The translations under genes were made by a program, and so were the position numbers. From Luteimonas yindakuii (GTDB lineage: Bacteria; Pseudomonadota; Gammaproteobacteria; Xanthomonadales; Xanthomonadaceae): 64,000 nt of DNA. The stretch lies in NCBI RefSeq assembly GCF_004803715.2, contig NZ_CP039383.2, positions 2,976,001 through 3,040,000 of the forward strand, read 5' to 3'. The notes below the pieces were generated by a model, which saw nothing but the letters and a program-made list of their open reading frames with translations, made no database searches and had not been told where the DNA came from. Below are positions 47,037 through 57,105 of this stretch, one piece after another (the first letter of the stretch is position 1; each line of letters starts with the position of its first letter).

Positions 47037-49547
47037 TCACGTCCCGCGCGGCTTTGCCCGATGGGTTGCGGTGGCATTCCAGGGGTCATCCGGCCACGGA
47101 TGCCTGGGGTACCGCCCCTTCATCTCCCTGCGCACCTCCGGGTAGGTGCGGTCCCAGAAGCTGCGCAGGTCGGCGGTCACCTGCAGCGGCTTGCCACCGG
47201 GCGAGAGCAGGTGCAGCAGCAGCGGCACGCGGCCATCGGCCACGCGCGGCGTATCGGCCAGCCCGAACAGTTCCTGCAGCTTGACCGCCAGCACCGGCGG
47301 TTGCGGCGCGCCGTCGTGGTCCAGCGCGTAGATGATCGCCCGCTGCATGCCGGAGGGCACGTCGATACGGGAAGGCGCCAGGCGGTCGAGCTGCTGGCGC
47401 TGGTTCCAGTCCAGCCGCGAACGCAGCGCGTCGGCCAGCTCCGCCTCCGACAGTGCATCGAGCCGGGTCTTGCCGGCGAACGCGGGCCTGAGCCAGGCAT
47501 CGAGATCGGCCAGCAGTGCCGCGTCGGCCAGTTCCGGCAGTTCCAGCGAGGGCAGCCACGCGCGCAGCGAGACCACCCGCGCCTGCCACTGCCGCAGCGC
47601 CGGGGTCCACGGCAGCACCTGCAGGCCCAGCGCGCGCACGGCGTCGGTCAGGGCCTGCGCGGCCTGCGCCGGGTCGACACGCCCGGCCGCGCGGCTGTCG
47701 AGCACGATGCGGTCGAAGCGCGACTCGCGCCGGGCCACCAGCGCGCGCCGGTCCGCATCCCACACCGCGCCTTCGTGCTCGACGAAGCGCTCGGCGAAAT
47801 CGATGCGCAGGCGTGCCTCGTCGACCGGCGCCGCGCGCAGCAGCCAGGCATCGCCGCGCGGCTCATGGCGCAGTTCGCTGACCACCAGCCACGGTTCGCC
47901 GCGCAGCGCGCTGTCGTCGAACAGCATCGCGGTGCGCCCATTGGCCAGCTGGTAGCGGCGGGCATCGCCGGGGTGCCGGGCGGCGATGCGATCCGGAAAC
48001 GCGTGCGCCAGCAGGTCGCCAAGTTCATGGGCTTCGATCCGGTCCGGCGGCGCGGCCTCGCAGCGCAGGCGCCGACGCCATTGCCGGCTGGCGGCGTCAA
48101 TGGCGGCCAGCGCCGACCGGCTGGCATCGGCCGGCATCCGCCCGCTGCGGAATGCGGCCAGCGCGCGCCAGCGTTCGGCCAGCGCATCGCTGCGGCTGCG
48201 CAGCGGGTCGCGGGCTTCCAGCAGTGCCGCGAGGTCGGCGGCAAGTGCCTGCTCGCGTGGCGTGCGTGCGGCGATCAGCATCGCCGCCAGCCGCGGATGC
48301 GTGCCCAGCGCGAGCATCCGCCGGCCGGCCGACGTCACGGCTGCGTTCGCGCTCAGCGCACCCAGGCGCTGCAGCAGTTCGCGCGCTGCCGCCAGCGCAC
48401 CGGGCGGTAGCGGATCGGGAAAGCGCAACTGGTCGCTGCCCCAGGCCGCGAGCTCCAGCGCAAGCCCGGCCAGCTCGACCATGGCGATCTCGGGCCGACG
48501 CTGCGGCTCCAGCCGTTGCGACTCCGGCCACAGGCGGTAGGCCCAGCCGGACGCCACGCGGCCGGCGCGACCGGCACGCTGGTCGGCGGACGCCTGCGCG
48601 ATCGCCACCACGTCGAGCCGCGAGAATCCGCTGTTGGGATCGAAGCGCGGTTCGCGCGCCAGGCCGCTGTCGACGACCACGCGCACGCCCGGCAGGGTCA
48701 CCGACGACTCGGCGACATTGGTCGCCAGCACCACGCGGCGGGCACCATCCATCGCCGGCTGCAGCACGCGCGCCTGCTGCTCGACCGGCAGTTCGCCGTG
48801 CAGCGCCAGCACCTCGGTGTCCGCCGGCAACGTGGCAGCAGCCAGCCCGGCGCTGACGCGGCCGATCTCGCGCTGGCCGGGCAGGAACACCAGCACGTCA
48901 CCGGGATGGCGCGCCCCAGCGCCTGTTCGACTGCACGCCGGGCCTGCACTTCCAGCGACTCCTCGCGCCGCGCCGGCACATGCGCGATCTCCACCGCATG
49001 GCTGCGGCCCGCGCTCGACAGCCGTGGCGCGTCGAGGAAGCGCGCGAGGCGTTCGCCATCGAGCGTCGCCGACATCACCACGATGCGCAGGTCCTCGCGC
49101 AGCTGCGACTGCACATCGAGTGCCAGCGCCAGGCCGAGGTCGGCGGAGAGATGACGCTCGTGGAACTCGTCGAACAGCAGCGCGCCGACACCGTCGAGCA
49201 GCCGGGTCGTCCTGCAGCATGCGGGTGAGGATGCCTTCGGTGAGGACCTCGACGCGGGTGCGTGCCGAGACCCGGTTGTCGAAGCGGATCCGGTACCCGA
49301 TGGTGCCGCCGACCTCCTCGCCCAGCTGCCGCGCCATGAAGTGCGCGGCGCTGCGCGCGGCCACCCGACGCGGCTCCAGCATCAGGATGCGACGTCCGGC
49401 AAGCCAGGGCGCGTCGAGCAGCGCCAGGGGCACCTGCGTGGTCTTGCCCGCACCCGGCGGCGCTTCCAGCACCAGGCGCGTGTGCACGAGCAGGCTGCCG
49501 AGGATCTCGGGCAACAGGGGTTTGATCGGAAATCGCGGCGTGCCCAC
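47037..49547 (-). CDS. hrpB: ATP-dependent helicase HrpB carrying two compensating frameshifts
   Basis: A DEAH-type helicase of about 836 residues. Walker A APPGAGKTTQVP (29-40), LEPRRVAARS, EVLTEGILTRML, then VLVFLPGQREIGRV, GRAGRVASG and the HrpB C-terminal domain ending WPDDPWNATATHRAKPRG are all clear. Residues about 116-212 read as Arg/Ala-rich nonsense. The expected sequence (LLFDEFHERHLSADL, VVMSATLDGERLARFLDAP) is present in another frame from about 49201 to 48912. An extra base at 49202-49203 and a missing base near 48910-48916 explain this. The product as read would lack motifs II and III. Start GTG 49547. Confidence 0.88.
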   Translation of the reverse strand: MGTPRFPIKPLLPEILGSLLVHTRLVLEAPPGAGKTTQVPLALLDAPWLAGRRILMLEPRRVAARSAAHFMARQLGEEVGGTIGYRIRFDNRVSARTRVEVLTEGILTRMLQDDPAARRCRRAAVRRVPRASSLRRPRPGAGTRCAVAAARGPAHRGDVGDARWRTPRALPRRATAVERGPQPCGGDRACAGAARGVAGSAGPACSRTGAGARHPGDVLVFLPGQREIGRVSAGLAAATLPADTEVLALHGELPVEQQARVLQPAMDGARRVVLATNVAESSVTLPGVRVVVDSGLAREPRFDPNSGFSRLDVVAIAQASADQRAGRAGRVASGWAYRLWPESQRLEPQRRPEIAMVELAGLALELAAWGSDQLRFPDPLPPGALAAARELLQRLGALSANAAVTSAGRRMLALGTHPRLAAMLIAARTPREQALAADLAALLEARDPLRSRSDALAERWRALAAFRSGRMPADASRSALAAIDAASRQWRRRLRCEAAPPDRIEAHELGDLLAHAFPDRIAARHPGDARRYQLANGRTAMLFDDSALRGEPWLVVSELRHEPRGDAWLLRAAPVDEARLRIDFAERFVEHEGAVWDADRRALVARRESRFDRIVLDSRAAGRVDPAQAAQALTDAVRALGLQVLPWTPALRQWQARVVSLRAWLPSLELPELADAALLADLDAWLRPAFAGKTRLDALSEAELADALRSRLDWNQRQQLDRLAPSRIDVPSGMQRAIIYALDHDGAPQPPVLAVKLQELFGLADTPRVADGRVPLLLHLLSPGGKPLQVTADLRSFWDRTYPEVRREMKGRYPRHPWPDDPWNATATHRAKPRGT

Positions 49548-49623
49548 CGCACCATTGTAGAAGCGGCTGCCCGGCGCGGCCGCTTGCCTACAATGGCGTC
49601 TTTCGCTTGCGGACGTGCTTTCC

Positions 49624-50436
49624 GTGCAACTGATCGACATCGGCGCCAACCTCACCCACGACAGCTTCGACCGTGACCGCACGGCGGTGATCGAGCGCGC
49701 GCAGGCCGCCGGCGTCACCCGGATGATCATCACCGGTGCCAGCCGCGAGCATTCACCGCAGGCATTGCAGCTGGCGCAGGCCTACCCGGGCATGCTGTAT
49801 GCCACCGCCGGCGTGCACCCGCACCACGCGGCCGAGTACACCGAGGAGTGCGACGCCGAGATGCGCGCGCTGCACGCGCATCCGGAAGTGGTGGCGGTCG
49901 GCGAGACCGGGCTCGACTACTTCCGCGACTTCTCGCCGCGGCCGGCGCAGCGCCGGGCATTCGAACGCCAGCTGCAGATCGCGGTCGACCTCGCCGTCGA
50001 CGGCGTCGGCAAGCCGCTGTTCCTGCACCAGCGCGACGCGCACGCGGACTTCATGGCGGTGATGCGCGAATTCGATGGCCGCCTTGGCCCGGCGGTGGTG
50101 CACTGCTTCACCGGCACCCGCGAGGAACTGTTCGACTACCTCGACCAGGACTGGTACATCGGCATCACCGGCTGGCTGTGCGACGAGCGCCGTGGTGCGC
50201 ACCTGCGCGAGATCGTGAAGAACATCCCGGCCAACCGGCTGATGGTGGAAACCGACGCGCCCTACCTGCTGCCGCGCACGCTGTCGCCGATGCCGAAAGA
50301 CCGCCGCAACGAGCCGATGTTCCTGCCGCATATCGTCGAGGAACTGGCGCGCGACCGCGGCGAAACCGTTGCGGCGACCGCGGCGAATGCCACGGCCACC
50401 ACGCGCGCGTTCTTCGGCCTGCCCGGTATCGACTGA
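49624..50436 (+). CDS. tatD: TatD family metal-dependent DNase
   Basis: The roughly 270-residue TIM-barrel nuclease has IDIGANLTHDSF at the N-terminus, ATAGVHPHHAAEY, VGETGLDYFRDFSP, LFLHQRDAHADF, VVHCFTGTREEL and VETDAPYLLPRTLSPM. These supply the His/Glu/Asp metal ligands. The N-terminal NLTH and PYLLPR stretches place it with TatD proper (3'-5' DNase) rather than YcfH/YjjV. The start is GTG 49624 or GTG 49615. It diverges from hrpB with 76 bases between. Confidence 0.92.
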   Translation: MQLIDIGANLTHDSFDRDRTAVIERAQAAGVTRMIITGASREHSPQALQLAQAYPGMLYATAGVHPHHAAEYTEECDAEMRALHAHPEVVAVGETGLDYFRDFSPRPAQRRAFERQLQIAVDLAVDGVGKPLFLHQRDAHADFMAVMREFDGRLGPAVVHCFTGTREELFDYLDQDWYIGITGWLCDERRGAHLREIVKNIPANRLMVETDAPYLLPRTLSPMPKDRRNEPMFLPHIVEELARDRGETVAATAANATATTRAFFGLPGID

Positions 50437-50500
50437 CGCGGACGGCGTCCGCGCCCGCACTGCCATACGGCACCCCGTCGGCGCGCCGCCGGGAGTGCGC

Positions 50501-52057
50501 TCAGAGCCTCACGAGCTCGACCCGCCGGTTTTTGGCGCGCCCTTCGTCGGTGTCGTTGTCAGCCACCGGCTTCGACTGCCCATGGCCCCGGGCCTGGAGT
50601 CGCGGGGCATCGATGCCCTCGCCTGTCAGTGCCGCGACCACGGCCTGCGCGCGCGCTTCGGACAGGCGCTGGTTGTGCGCGGCCTCGCCGGTGGCATCGG
50701 TGTGGCCATCGATCGACAGGCGCAGCGAAGGATCGCCCTGCAACAGCGTCAGCACCTGCGCAATTTGCGGCTGCGAATCCGGGAGGATGTCGGCCCGGTC
50801 GACGGCGAAATTGACCTCGATCGCCACGCGCCCCTCGGCGTCGAGCTGCTGCTTCAGCTGCGACGCCGGCAGCAGGGCCGCGGTCTGCACGAAACCTTCC
50901 CGCTCGGCGACCACCCAGCCGGCGTTGAGATACTCCAGGCGCGCGTGCACCCATACCTCGCGCCCGTCGGGTCGGTTCACCCGGTAGACCAGCGAATCGT
51001 AGTCGTCCCAGCTGAAGCCGGTGCCACGGCTGTAGTAGCCCTTCAGATCGCCGTCGTAACGCTCCGATGCCTCTTCCGGAATGCGGCCCTCGAACACCCG
51101 GGTGCCGCCGGCCTCGGCCATCATCGCCTCGATGTTCCGGCGCACCTCGTACATCGAATAGCTGCGCTCCTCCCCGCGCACGGCGGTGGTGAAGGTCCTG
51201 CCCTCCACTTCCTCGAAGGTGTCACCGGTCCAGAACGGGTACATGTCGAAATCGCGCTGTTTGCCGCTGCCGTTGTCGTCGTACGCCGCAGGCAGGGTCA
51301 GATACGGGAACTCGTCACTCCAGCGTGCGGTAGCCGTGAACGGGCGCTCCTCCACCACCACCAGCGCGGCACCATGCGAATGCGTGGACAGCTGCAGCCA
51401 GATCGTGCGGTCCGCCTGGCGGATGACGTGCACCGTCGTCGGCGTGTCGGCATCGAGGTTCACGCCTTCGTGGAAGCTGCCGGCGATCTCGTCTTCCAGT
51501 TGCGGGCCGTAATACAGGTCGCGGACCAGCGGACCCTCGAAGACCTTCTTCGCACCGGCCTGCTCGAATACCGCCTCGAGATTGCGGCGCAGTTCGCGCG
51601 GGGAAAATTCCTTGTCGCGGCGCGCCTCGCGCGCGACGCCGATCAGGCTGTTCCAGCTCGCGCCCTCCACCCAGTGCAGGCCATCGCCCAGGCGAAACGG
51701 GAAGCGTGCGAACGCGCGCTGTCGCGGAGGATTCACCGGTCCGTAGCTGTCGGGCATCGAAAAGAACGGCAGTTCGCCCAGCGTGGCCGTGGACAGCGGT
51801 ACGCTGTTGCTGTCGAACGCGACCAGCGCTATCGGGTTTCCTTCCTTGTCCACGAGTCCCCTCGCGTCGGACGTCGCAGGGGTTGCGGTGGTTTCATCGG
51901 ATGACGCTGCCGCGTCCTCGCCGGTGATCGCACCGGGCGCGCTCGCCGTATCGGCCGCGGTTCCGGTGTCGGCACCGGGAGCGGTATCGGCTTCGCCGCT
52001 ACAGGCGGCCAGCAGCAGCACGGCCGCGCAGGCGGCCGTGAGAATCCCCTTGTGCAT
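50501..52057 (-). CDS. OmpA-domain lipoprotein with tandem-duplicated N-terminal module
   Basis: The 518-residue protein has lipobox LAAC (Cys19) and an Asp/Ala/Thr-rich linker (20-68). Two related modules of about 145 residues follow: 96-240 with FSPRELRRNLEAVFEQAGAKKVFEG, and 248-392 with YSMYEVRRNIEAMMAEAGGTRVFEG. A C-terminal OmpA domain (about 411-518) has VNFAVDRADILPDS, LSIDGHTDATGE, NQRLSEARAQAV and EGRAKNRRVELVR. It is probably an outer-membrane lipoprotein gripping peptidoglycan. The role of the duplicated module is unknown. Confidence 0.85.
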   Translation of the reverse strand: MHKGILTAACAAVLLLAACSGEADTAPGADTGTAADTASAPGAITGEDAAASSDETTATPATSDARGLVDKEGNPIALVAFDSNSVPLSTATLGELPFFSMPDSYGPVNPPRQRAFARFPFRLGDGLHWVEGASWNSLIGVAREARRDKEFSPRELRRNLEAVFEQAGAKKVFEGPLVRDLYYGPQLEDEIAGSFHEGVNLDADTPTTVHVIRQADRTIWLQLSTHSHGAALVVVEERPFTATARWSDEFPYLTLPAAYDDNGSGKQRDFDMYPFWTGDTFEEVEGRTFTTAVRGEERSYSMYEVRRNIEAMMAEAGGTRVFEGRIPEEASERYDGDLKGYYSRGTGFSWDDYDSLVYRVNRPDGREVWVHARLEYLNAGWVVAEREGFVQTAALLPASQLKQQLDAEGRVAIEVNFAVDRADILPDSQPQIAQVLTLLQGDPSLRLSIDGHTDATGEAAHNQRLSEARAQAVVAALTGEGIDAPRLQARGHGQSKPVADNDTDEGRAKNRRVELVRL

Positions 52058-52185
52058 TCCCTTCCTCCCTGAGATGGAAGGCGAAGGCTACACGATCATC
52101 CGATTGCGTTTGCCGGCCCGCATCGGGCCACCGATGCACAGGACGGAGCAATCGCGGGCAACCGCCCGGGACGCCCGATCACCGG

Positions 52186-52988
52186 TCAGCTGCGCAGGCC
52201 GACTCCGCGCCTGAGCAGCCAGAGCCCGAGTGCGCCCAGCACCACCACGAAGCCCAGCATCAGCACATAGGCGATCCACAGCGGCACGTCGGATTGCCCC
52301 AGCAGGCCATAGCGGAACGCGTTGACCATGTAGAAGATCGGGTTGGCGTGGGTCGCGGCTTCCGCCCAGTCCGGCAGCAGCTTGACCGAATAGAACACGC
52401 CGCCGAGATAGGTCAGCGGGGTCAGGATGAAGATCGGCACGATGGCGACGTCGTCGAACTTCTTCGCGAACACCGCGTTGAGGAACCCGGCCAGCGAGAA
52501 GATCGTCGCGCCCAGCAGCACCGTCGACAGCGTCACCCACGGGTGCGGGATGCGCACGGTGGTGAACAGCATCGCGATCGCGAGCACGATCACGCCCACC
52601 ATCAGCCCGCGCAGCACCGCGCCGGCCACGTAGCCGCCCAGGATCACCCACGGCGGCATCGGGCTGACCAGCAGCTCCTCGATATGGCGGCCGAACTTGG
52701 CGCCGAAGAAACTCGAGGAGATGTTGCCGTAGCTGTTCTGGATCACGCTCATCATCACCAGGCCGGGGACGATGAAGTCCATGTAGCCGATGCCGTCCAT
52801 GGTCCCGATGCGGCTGCCGATGAGGCCACCGAAGATCAGGAAGTACAGCGTCATGGTGATCGCCGGCGGCACCAGCGTCTGGCTCCAGATGCGCAGGATG
52901 CGCATCACCTCGCGGCGCGCGATGGTGCCCAGCGCGACCAGGTTGCTGCGCAGCACGGTGGGCGTGGTCGTGGATGCGGATGTGGTGT

Positions 52989-52992
<4 letters not shown>
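52186..52992 (-). CDS. ABC-2 type transporter permease (YadH/NodJ-like)
   Basis: The 268-residue protein has six TM segments. ABC-2 hallmarks are YFLIFGGLIGSRIG, YMDFIVPGLVMMSVIQNSYGN, SSFFGAKFGRHIEELLVSPMP and LTPLTYLGGVFYSVKLLPDW. The permease partners the ATPase encoded just upstream (ATGA overlap at 52989-52992), as in E. coli yadG-yadH. Substrate unknown. The start at 52992 is in frame with the family N-terminus (NLVALGTIARREVMRILRIW). Confidence 0.9.
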
Positions 52993-53969
<977 letters not shown>

Positions 53970-54126
53970 GGGAACGTCCACGCCGCGAGGCAGGCGGCGA
54001 ATCCCGCTAGTATAGGCGGCTGCCCGGTGTCCCCTGCGCGACGTAGCGTTGCGGAATCCGGCGATGCGCCGGGCGCGGCCCGCCCGCATCTACCGGGCTG
54101 TTCCCGCGGCCGCGCCGCGCCTGGTG

Positions 54127-54900
54127 ATGTTCGTCTTGGCCATCCAGCACTTTCCCCTCACCCTTCGCGGACGCCGCATGCTGGCGCCCAGCATCGCCCA
54201 CCTCACCTTCGAGCGCAGCGACGGCCAGCCGGTGGTGTTCGCGCCGGGCCAGTTCATCCAGGTCCATTTCAGCTACGCCGACGGCACCGCGACCAAGCGC
54301 AGCTACTCGCTGGCGACCATCGCCGATGCCGGCGCCACGCCGGGTGCGCTGGTGGAGATCGCGGTGAGCTATGTGCCGGGCGGCGCGGCCACGGCGCTGT
54401 TCGAAGGCCTGGCGCCAGGCGATACCGTCGATGCCAGCGGGCCGTTCGGCCGCTTCTGCCTGATGCCCAACGACAGCAACCGCCGCTACCTGCTGATCGC
54501 CACCGGCACCGGCGTCACCCCGTACCGTTCGATGCTGCCGCTGCTCGGGCAGCAGATGGCGCTGCGCGGCATCGAGGTCGTGCTGCTGTTCGGCGCCCGC
54601 AACCCCGACGAGCTGCTGTACGGCGACGAGTTCCGCGCGTTCGCCAATGCGCATCCGGGGTTTCGCTTCGTGCCCTGCTTCTCGCGCGAACTGCCGGCGC
54701 CCGGCTCGCCGCACGACCACGCCGATGTGCGCCACGGTTACGTGCAGCAGTTCATCGACGAGTTCGCGCCGGATCCGATCGGCGACACCGCCTACCTGTG
54801 CGGCAATCCCAACATGGTCGATGCCTGCTTCGAGGCGCTGAAGACCCGCGGCCTGGCGGTGGCGCAGATACGGCGCGAGAAGTACGTCAGCTCCAAGTAG
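54127..54900 (+). CDS. FNR-like FAD/NAD(P)H oxidoreductase
   Basis: The 257-residue ferredoxin-NADP reductase-type enzyme lacks a 2Fe-2S domain. FAD binding: KRSYSLATIAD (RxYS motif) and PGGAATALFEGLAPGD. NAD(P) binding: LIATGTGVTPYRSML and LLFGARN. The C-terminal motif is AYLCGNPNMVDACFEAL. It shuttles electrons between NAD(P)H and a protein partner not seen here. ATG 54127 gives MFVLAIQHFPLTL. The terminal RREKYVSS is typical of this group. Confidence 0.88.
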   Translation: MFVLAIQHFPLTLRGRRMLAPSIAHLTFERSDGQPVVFAPGQFIQVHFSYADGTATKRSYSLATIADAGATPGALVEIAVSYVPGGAATALFEGLAPGDTVDASGPFGRFCLMPNDSNRRYLLIATGTGVTPYRSMLPLLGQQMALRGIEVVLLFGARNPDELLYGDEFRAFANAHPGFRFVPCFSRELPAPGSPHDHADVRHGYVQQFIDEFAPDPIGDTAYLCGNPNMVDACFEALKTRGLAVAQIRREKYVSSK

Positions 54901-55004
54901 CTGTCGGCGGCCGATCCCCGGCCGCGCCGCGCGGTGTAAAGCACGCTTGACATGGGCCGGGACGGCGCGCAGGATGCTGTCAAGCTCACTTGACAGCCAT
55001 CGCC

Positions 55005-55397
55005 ATGACGCCTGCCTCGCGCCGCTACGCCCGAGAGTTCCTCCCCGCCATGGCCGCGTATGCGGTCATCCTGATGGCGTCGACCTGGTTCCTGCGTTCG
55101 ATCGAGGCCATCCCCTTGCGCGCGTTGCTGGCACTGCTGCCGTTCGTGCCGGTGGTCTACGCCGCGCGGGCGCTGCTGCACTTCCTGCACGCGATGGACG
55201 AGTTCCAGCGCAAGCTCCAGCTGGAGGCCTTCGCGCTGGCCGCGCTGGCGTTGACGCTGGGCAGCTTCGCGCTCGGCCTGCTGGCCGCCGCCGACGTCAT
55301 CGCCCCGCCCGTCGACCTCGTGCTGATGCTGGTGCTGCCCGCCTTCTGCGTGCTGCATGGCCTGTTCGCCTGCGTGGCCGCGCGACGCTACCGGTGA
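55005..55397 (+). CDS. four-TM membrane protein paired with an XRE regulator
   Basis: The 130-residue protein from ATG 55005 has four hydrophobic segments (about 14-30, 39-55, 74-95 and 102-123), with the charged HAMDEFQRKLQLEAFA stretch between TM2 and TM3 recurring in such proteins. Function unknown. The stop overlaps the GTG start of the regulator gene (GTGA). A TTG five codons upstream is a poorer start. Confidence 0.78.
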   Translation: MTPASRRYAREFLPAMAAYAVILMASTWFLRSIEAIPLRALLALLPFVPVVYAARALLHFLHAMDEFQRKLQLEAFALAALALTLGSFALGLLAAADVIAPPVDLVLMLVLPAFCVLHGLFACVAARRYR

Positions 55398-55594
55398 AGA
55401 GCCGCATCCGCGAACTGCGCGAGGCCCGGGGCTGGTCACAGTTGGAGCTGGGCGAACGTCTGGGCGTGTCGCGACAGACGGTCAATGCGATCGAGACCGG
55501 CAAGTACGACCCCAGCCTGCCGTTGGCGTTCCGCATCGCGCGGCTGTTCGAGAAGCGCATCGAGACCATTTTCCAGTACGAGGACGAAGCATGA
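55394..55594 (+). CDS. short XRE-family helix-turn-helix regulator
   Basis: The 66-residue protein is a single HTH_3 domain: IRELREARGWSQLELGERLG, SRQTVNAIETGKYDPSLPLA, then LFEKRIETIFQYED. It starts with GTG at 55394 overlapping the membrane protein gene and ends overlapping the lipoprotein hydrolase gene (ATGA). Such mini-regulators (YozG-like) typically pair with a membrane protein. It probably controls this operon, though that is inference. Confidence 0.88.
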   Translation: MKSRIRELREARGWSQLELGERLGVSRQTVNAIETGKYDPSLPLAFRIARLFEKRIETIFQYEDEA

Positions 55595-57087
55595 GATCCC
55601 GATTCCTGTGGTCCGCCGTGGCCGCCGGCCTGCTGCTGGCCGGTTGTGGCGACAACACGGATGCACCCGCCGAAGCAGGCCGCCATGGCAGCCTGGCGCT
55701 TGCGCCCTGCGCCACCGGCGAAGGCGCCATGCGCGTCGAGGCGATGTGCGGCAGCCTGGCCGTCCCCGAAGACCGCGACGCCCCCGACGGCCGCCGCATC
55801 GAGCTCAATATCGCGGTGCTGCCGGCCCGCAACGATGCCGGCCTGGAGCCGGTGTTCTTCCTCGCCGGCGGCCCCGGCCAGGCCGCCACCACGCTCGCCG
55901 GCCATATCGACGCCGCGCTGCGCGAGGTCCGCCGCTCGCGCGACGTGGTGCTGGTCGACCAGCGCGGCACCGGCGGCTCCAACCCGCTCGACTGCGTCGA
56001 CGCCGACGGCAAGCCGATGCCGCTCGAGGCGGCCGGCGCGGAGGATGCCGACGCCATCGCCCGCTATGCCACGGCGTGCCTGCAGGGCCTCGCCGGCCGT
56101 GCGGACCCGCGCTTCTACACCACCAGTGATGCGGTCGCCGATCTCGAGGCGGTGCGCACCGCGCTGGGCGTCGACACCATCAACCTCGTGGGCGGCTCCT
56201 ACGGCACCCGGGTGGCGCAGCAGTACGCGATGCGCCACCCCGACCGTGTACGTACGGTGGTGCTGGACGGAGTGGCACCCAATGACCTGGTCGTCGGTGC
56301 CGAGTTCGCGCGGACCTTCGAGGATGCGCTGGCGCTGCAGGCCGCGCAGTGCGCCGGCGACGCAACGTGCACGAAGCGTTTCCCGGTGGACGCACCGACG
56401 CGCCTGCGCGAGGTCATCGCCCAGCTGCGCGCACAGCCGGTGGAGGTCGAGTACCGCGACGCCACCAGCGGTGCGGTCGCGCGCGACACGGCGACCGCCG
56501 ACACCGTGACCACGCTTGCGTTCCTGTTCTCCTACGCACCCGAGACGGCGTCGCTGCTGCCGCTCATGCTCGACGAGGCCGCGCAGGGCCGTTACGGCGC
56601 GCTGCTGGCGCTGACCCGGATGGCCGGACAGCAGGTCGCCGGCGGGATGAATCGCGGCATGCAGTGGTCGGTGCTGTGCGCCGAGGACGCGCCGCGCTGG
56701 AACCGCGAGGCCTCGGACGCCGACGGCACCATCCTCGGCGGCGAGGTCGCGCGGATGTTCTTCGCTGCCTGCCCGGTATGGCCGCACGGCCGTGCGGAGC
56801 CGGCGCAGTTCGAACCGCTGCGTGCGGACCTGCCGGTGCTGTTGCTGTCGGGCGAACTCGACCCGGTGACGCCGCCGGCATATGGCGAGCGCGTCGCCGC
56901 CGGCCTCGCCAATGGCCGCCACGTGGTGCTGCGCGGGCAGGGCCACGGCACCCTGGCGCTGGGCTGCATGCCGAAGCTGGTGGCGCGCTTCATCGAAACC
57001 GCCGACGCCGCGGCACTCGACACCGCCTGCCTCGACACCCTGCGCGAAGTACCGCCCTTCACCAGCTTCAACGGCTGGGATCCCTGA
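55591..57087 (+). CDS. alpha/beta hydrolase lipoprotein (TAP/SlpD-like tripeptidyl aminopeptidase)
   Basis: The 498-residue protein has lipobox LAGC (Cys19) and an alpha/beta hydrolase fold of the tripeptidyl-aminopeptidase group. FFLAGGPGQAA, VLVDQRGTGGSNPLDC, nucleophile Ser203 in VGGSYGTRVA, SGELDPVTPP (acid) and GQGHGTLALGC (His) are visible, with the TAP-like C-terminal part and several paired cysteines. Likely a periplasmic or outer-membrane peptidase/esterase. It lies between the XRE regulator and an ABC exporter, all on one strand, suggesting a five-gene operon. Confidence 0.87.
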   Translation: MRSRFLWSAVAAGLLLAGCGDNTDAPAEAGRHGSLALAPCATGEGAMRVEAMCGSLAVPEDRDAPDGRRIELNIAVLPARNDAGLEPVFFLAGGPGQAATTLAGHIDAALREVRRSRDVVLVDQRGTGGSNPLDCVDADGKPMPLEAAGAEDADAIARYATACLQGLAGRADPRFYTTSDAVADLEAVRTALGVDTINLVGGSYGTRVAQQYAMRHPDRVRTVVLDGVAPNDLVVGAEFARTFEDALALQAAQCAGDATCTKRFPVDAPTRLREVIAQLRAQPVEVEYRDATSGAVARDTATADTVTTLAFLFSYAPETASLLPLMLDEAAQGRYGALLALTRMAGQQVAGGMNRGMQWSVLCAEDAPRWNREASDADGTILGGEVARMFFAACPVWPHGRAEPAQFEPLRADLPVLLLSGELDPVTPPAYGERVAAGLANGRHVVLRGQGHGTLALGCMPKLVARFIETADAAALDTACLDTLREVPPFTSFNGWDP

Positions 57088-57105
57088 GAACCGAGAGCCC
57101 CACCG

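Noticed and set aside
46834..47037. Short basic, cysteine-containing frame starting at the hrpB stop
   Set aside because: The start overlap is suggestive, but there is no family, no clear ribosome site and no sign of conservation to judge by.
46854..48410. Plus-strand open frame of about 518 codons opposite hrpB
   Set aside because: Antisense shadow of hrpB, with no recognisable motif and no ribosome site.
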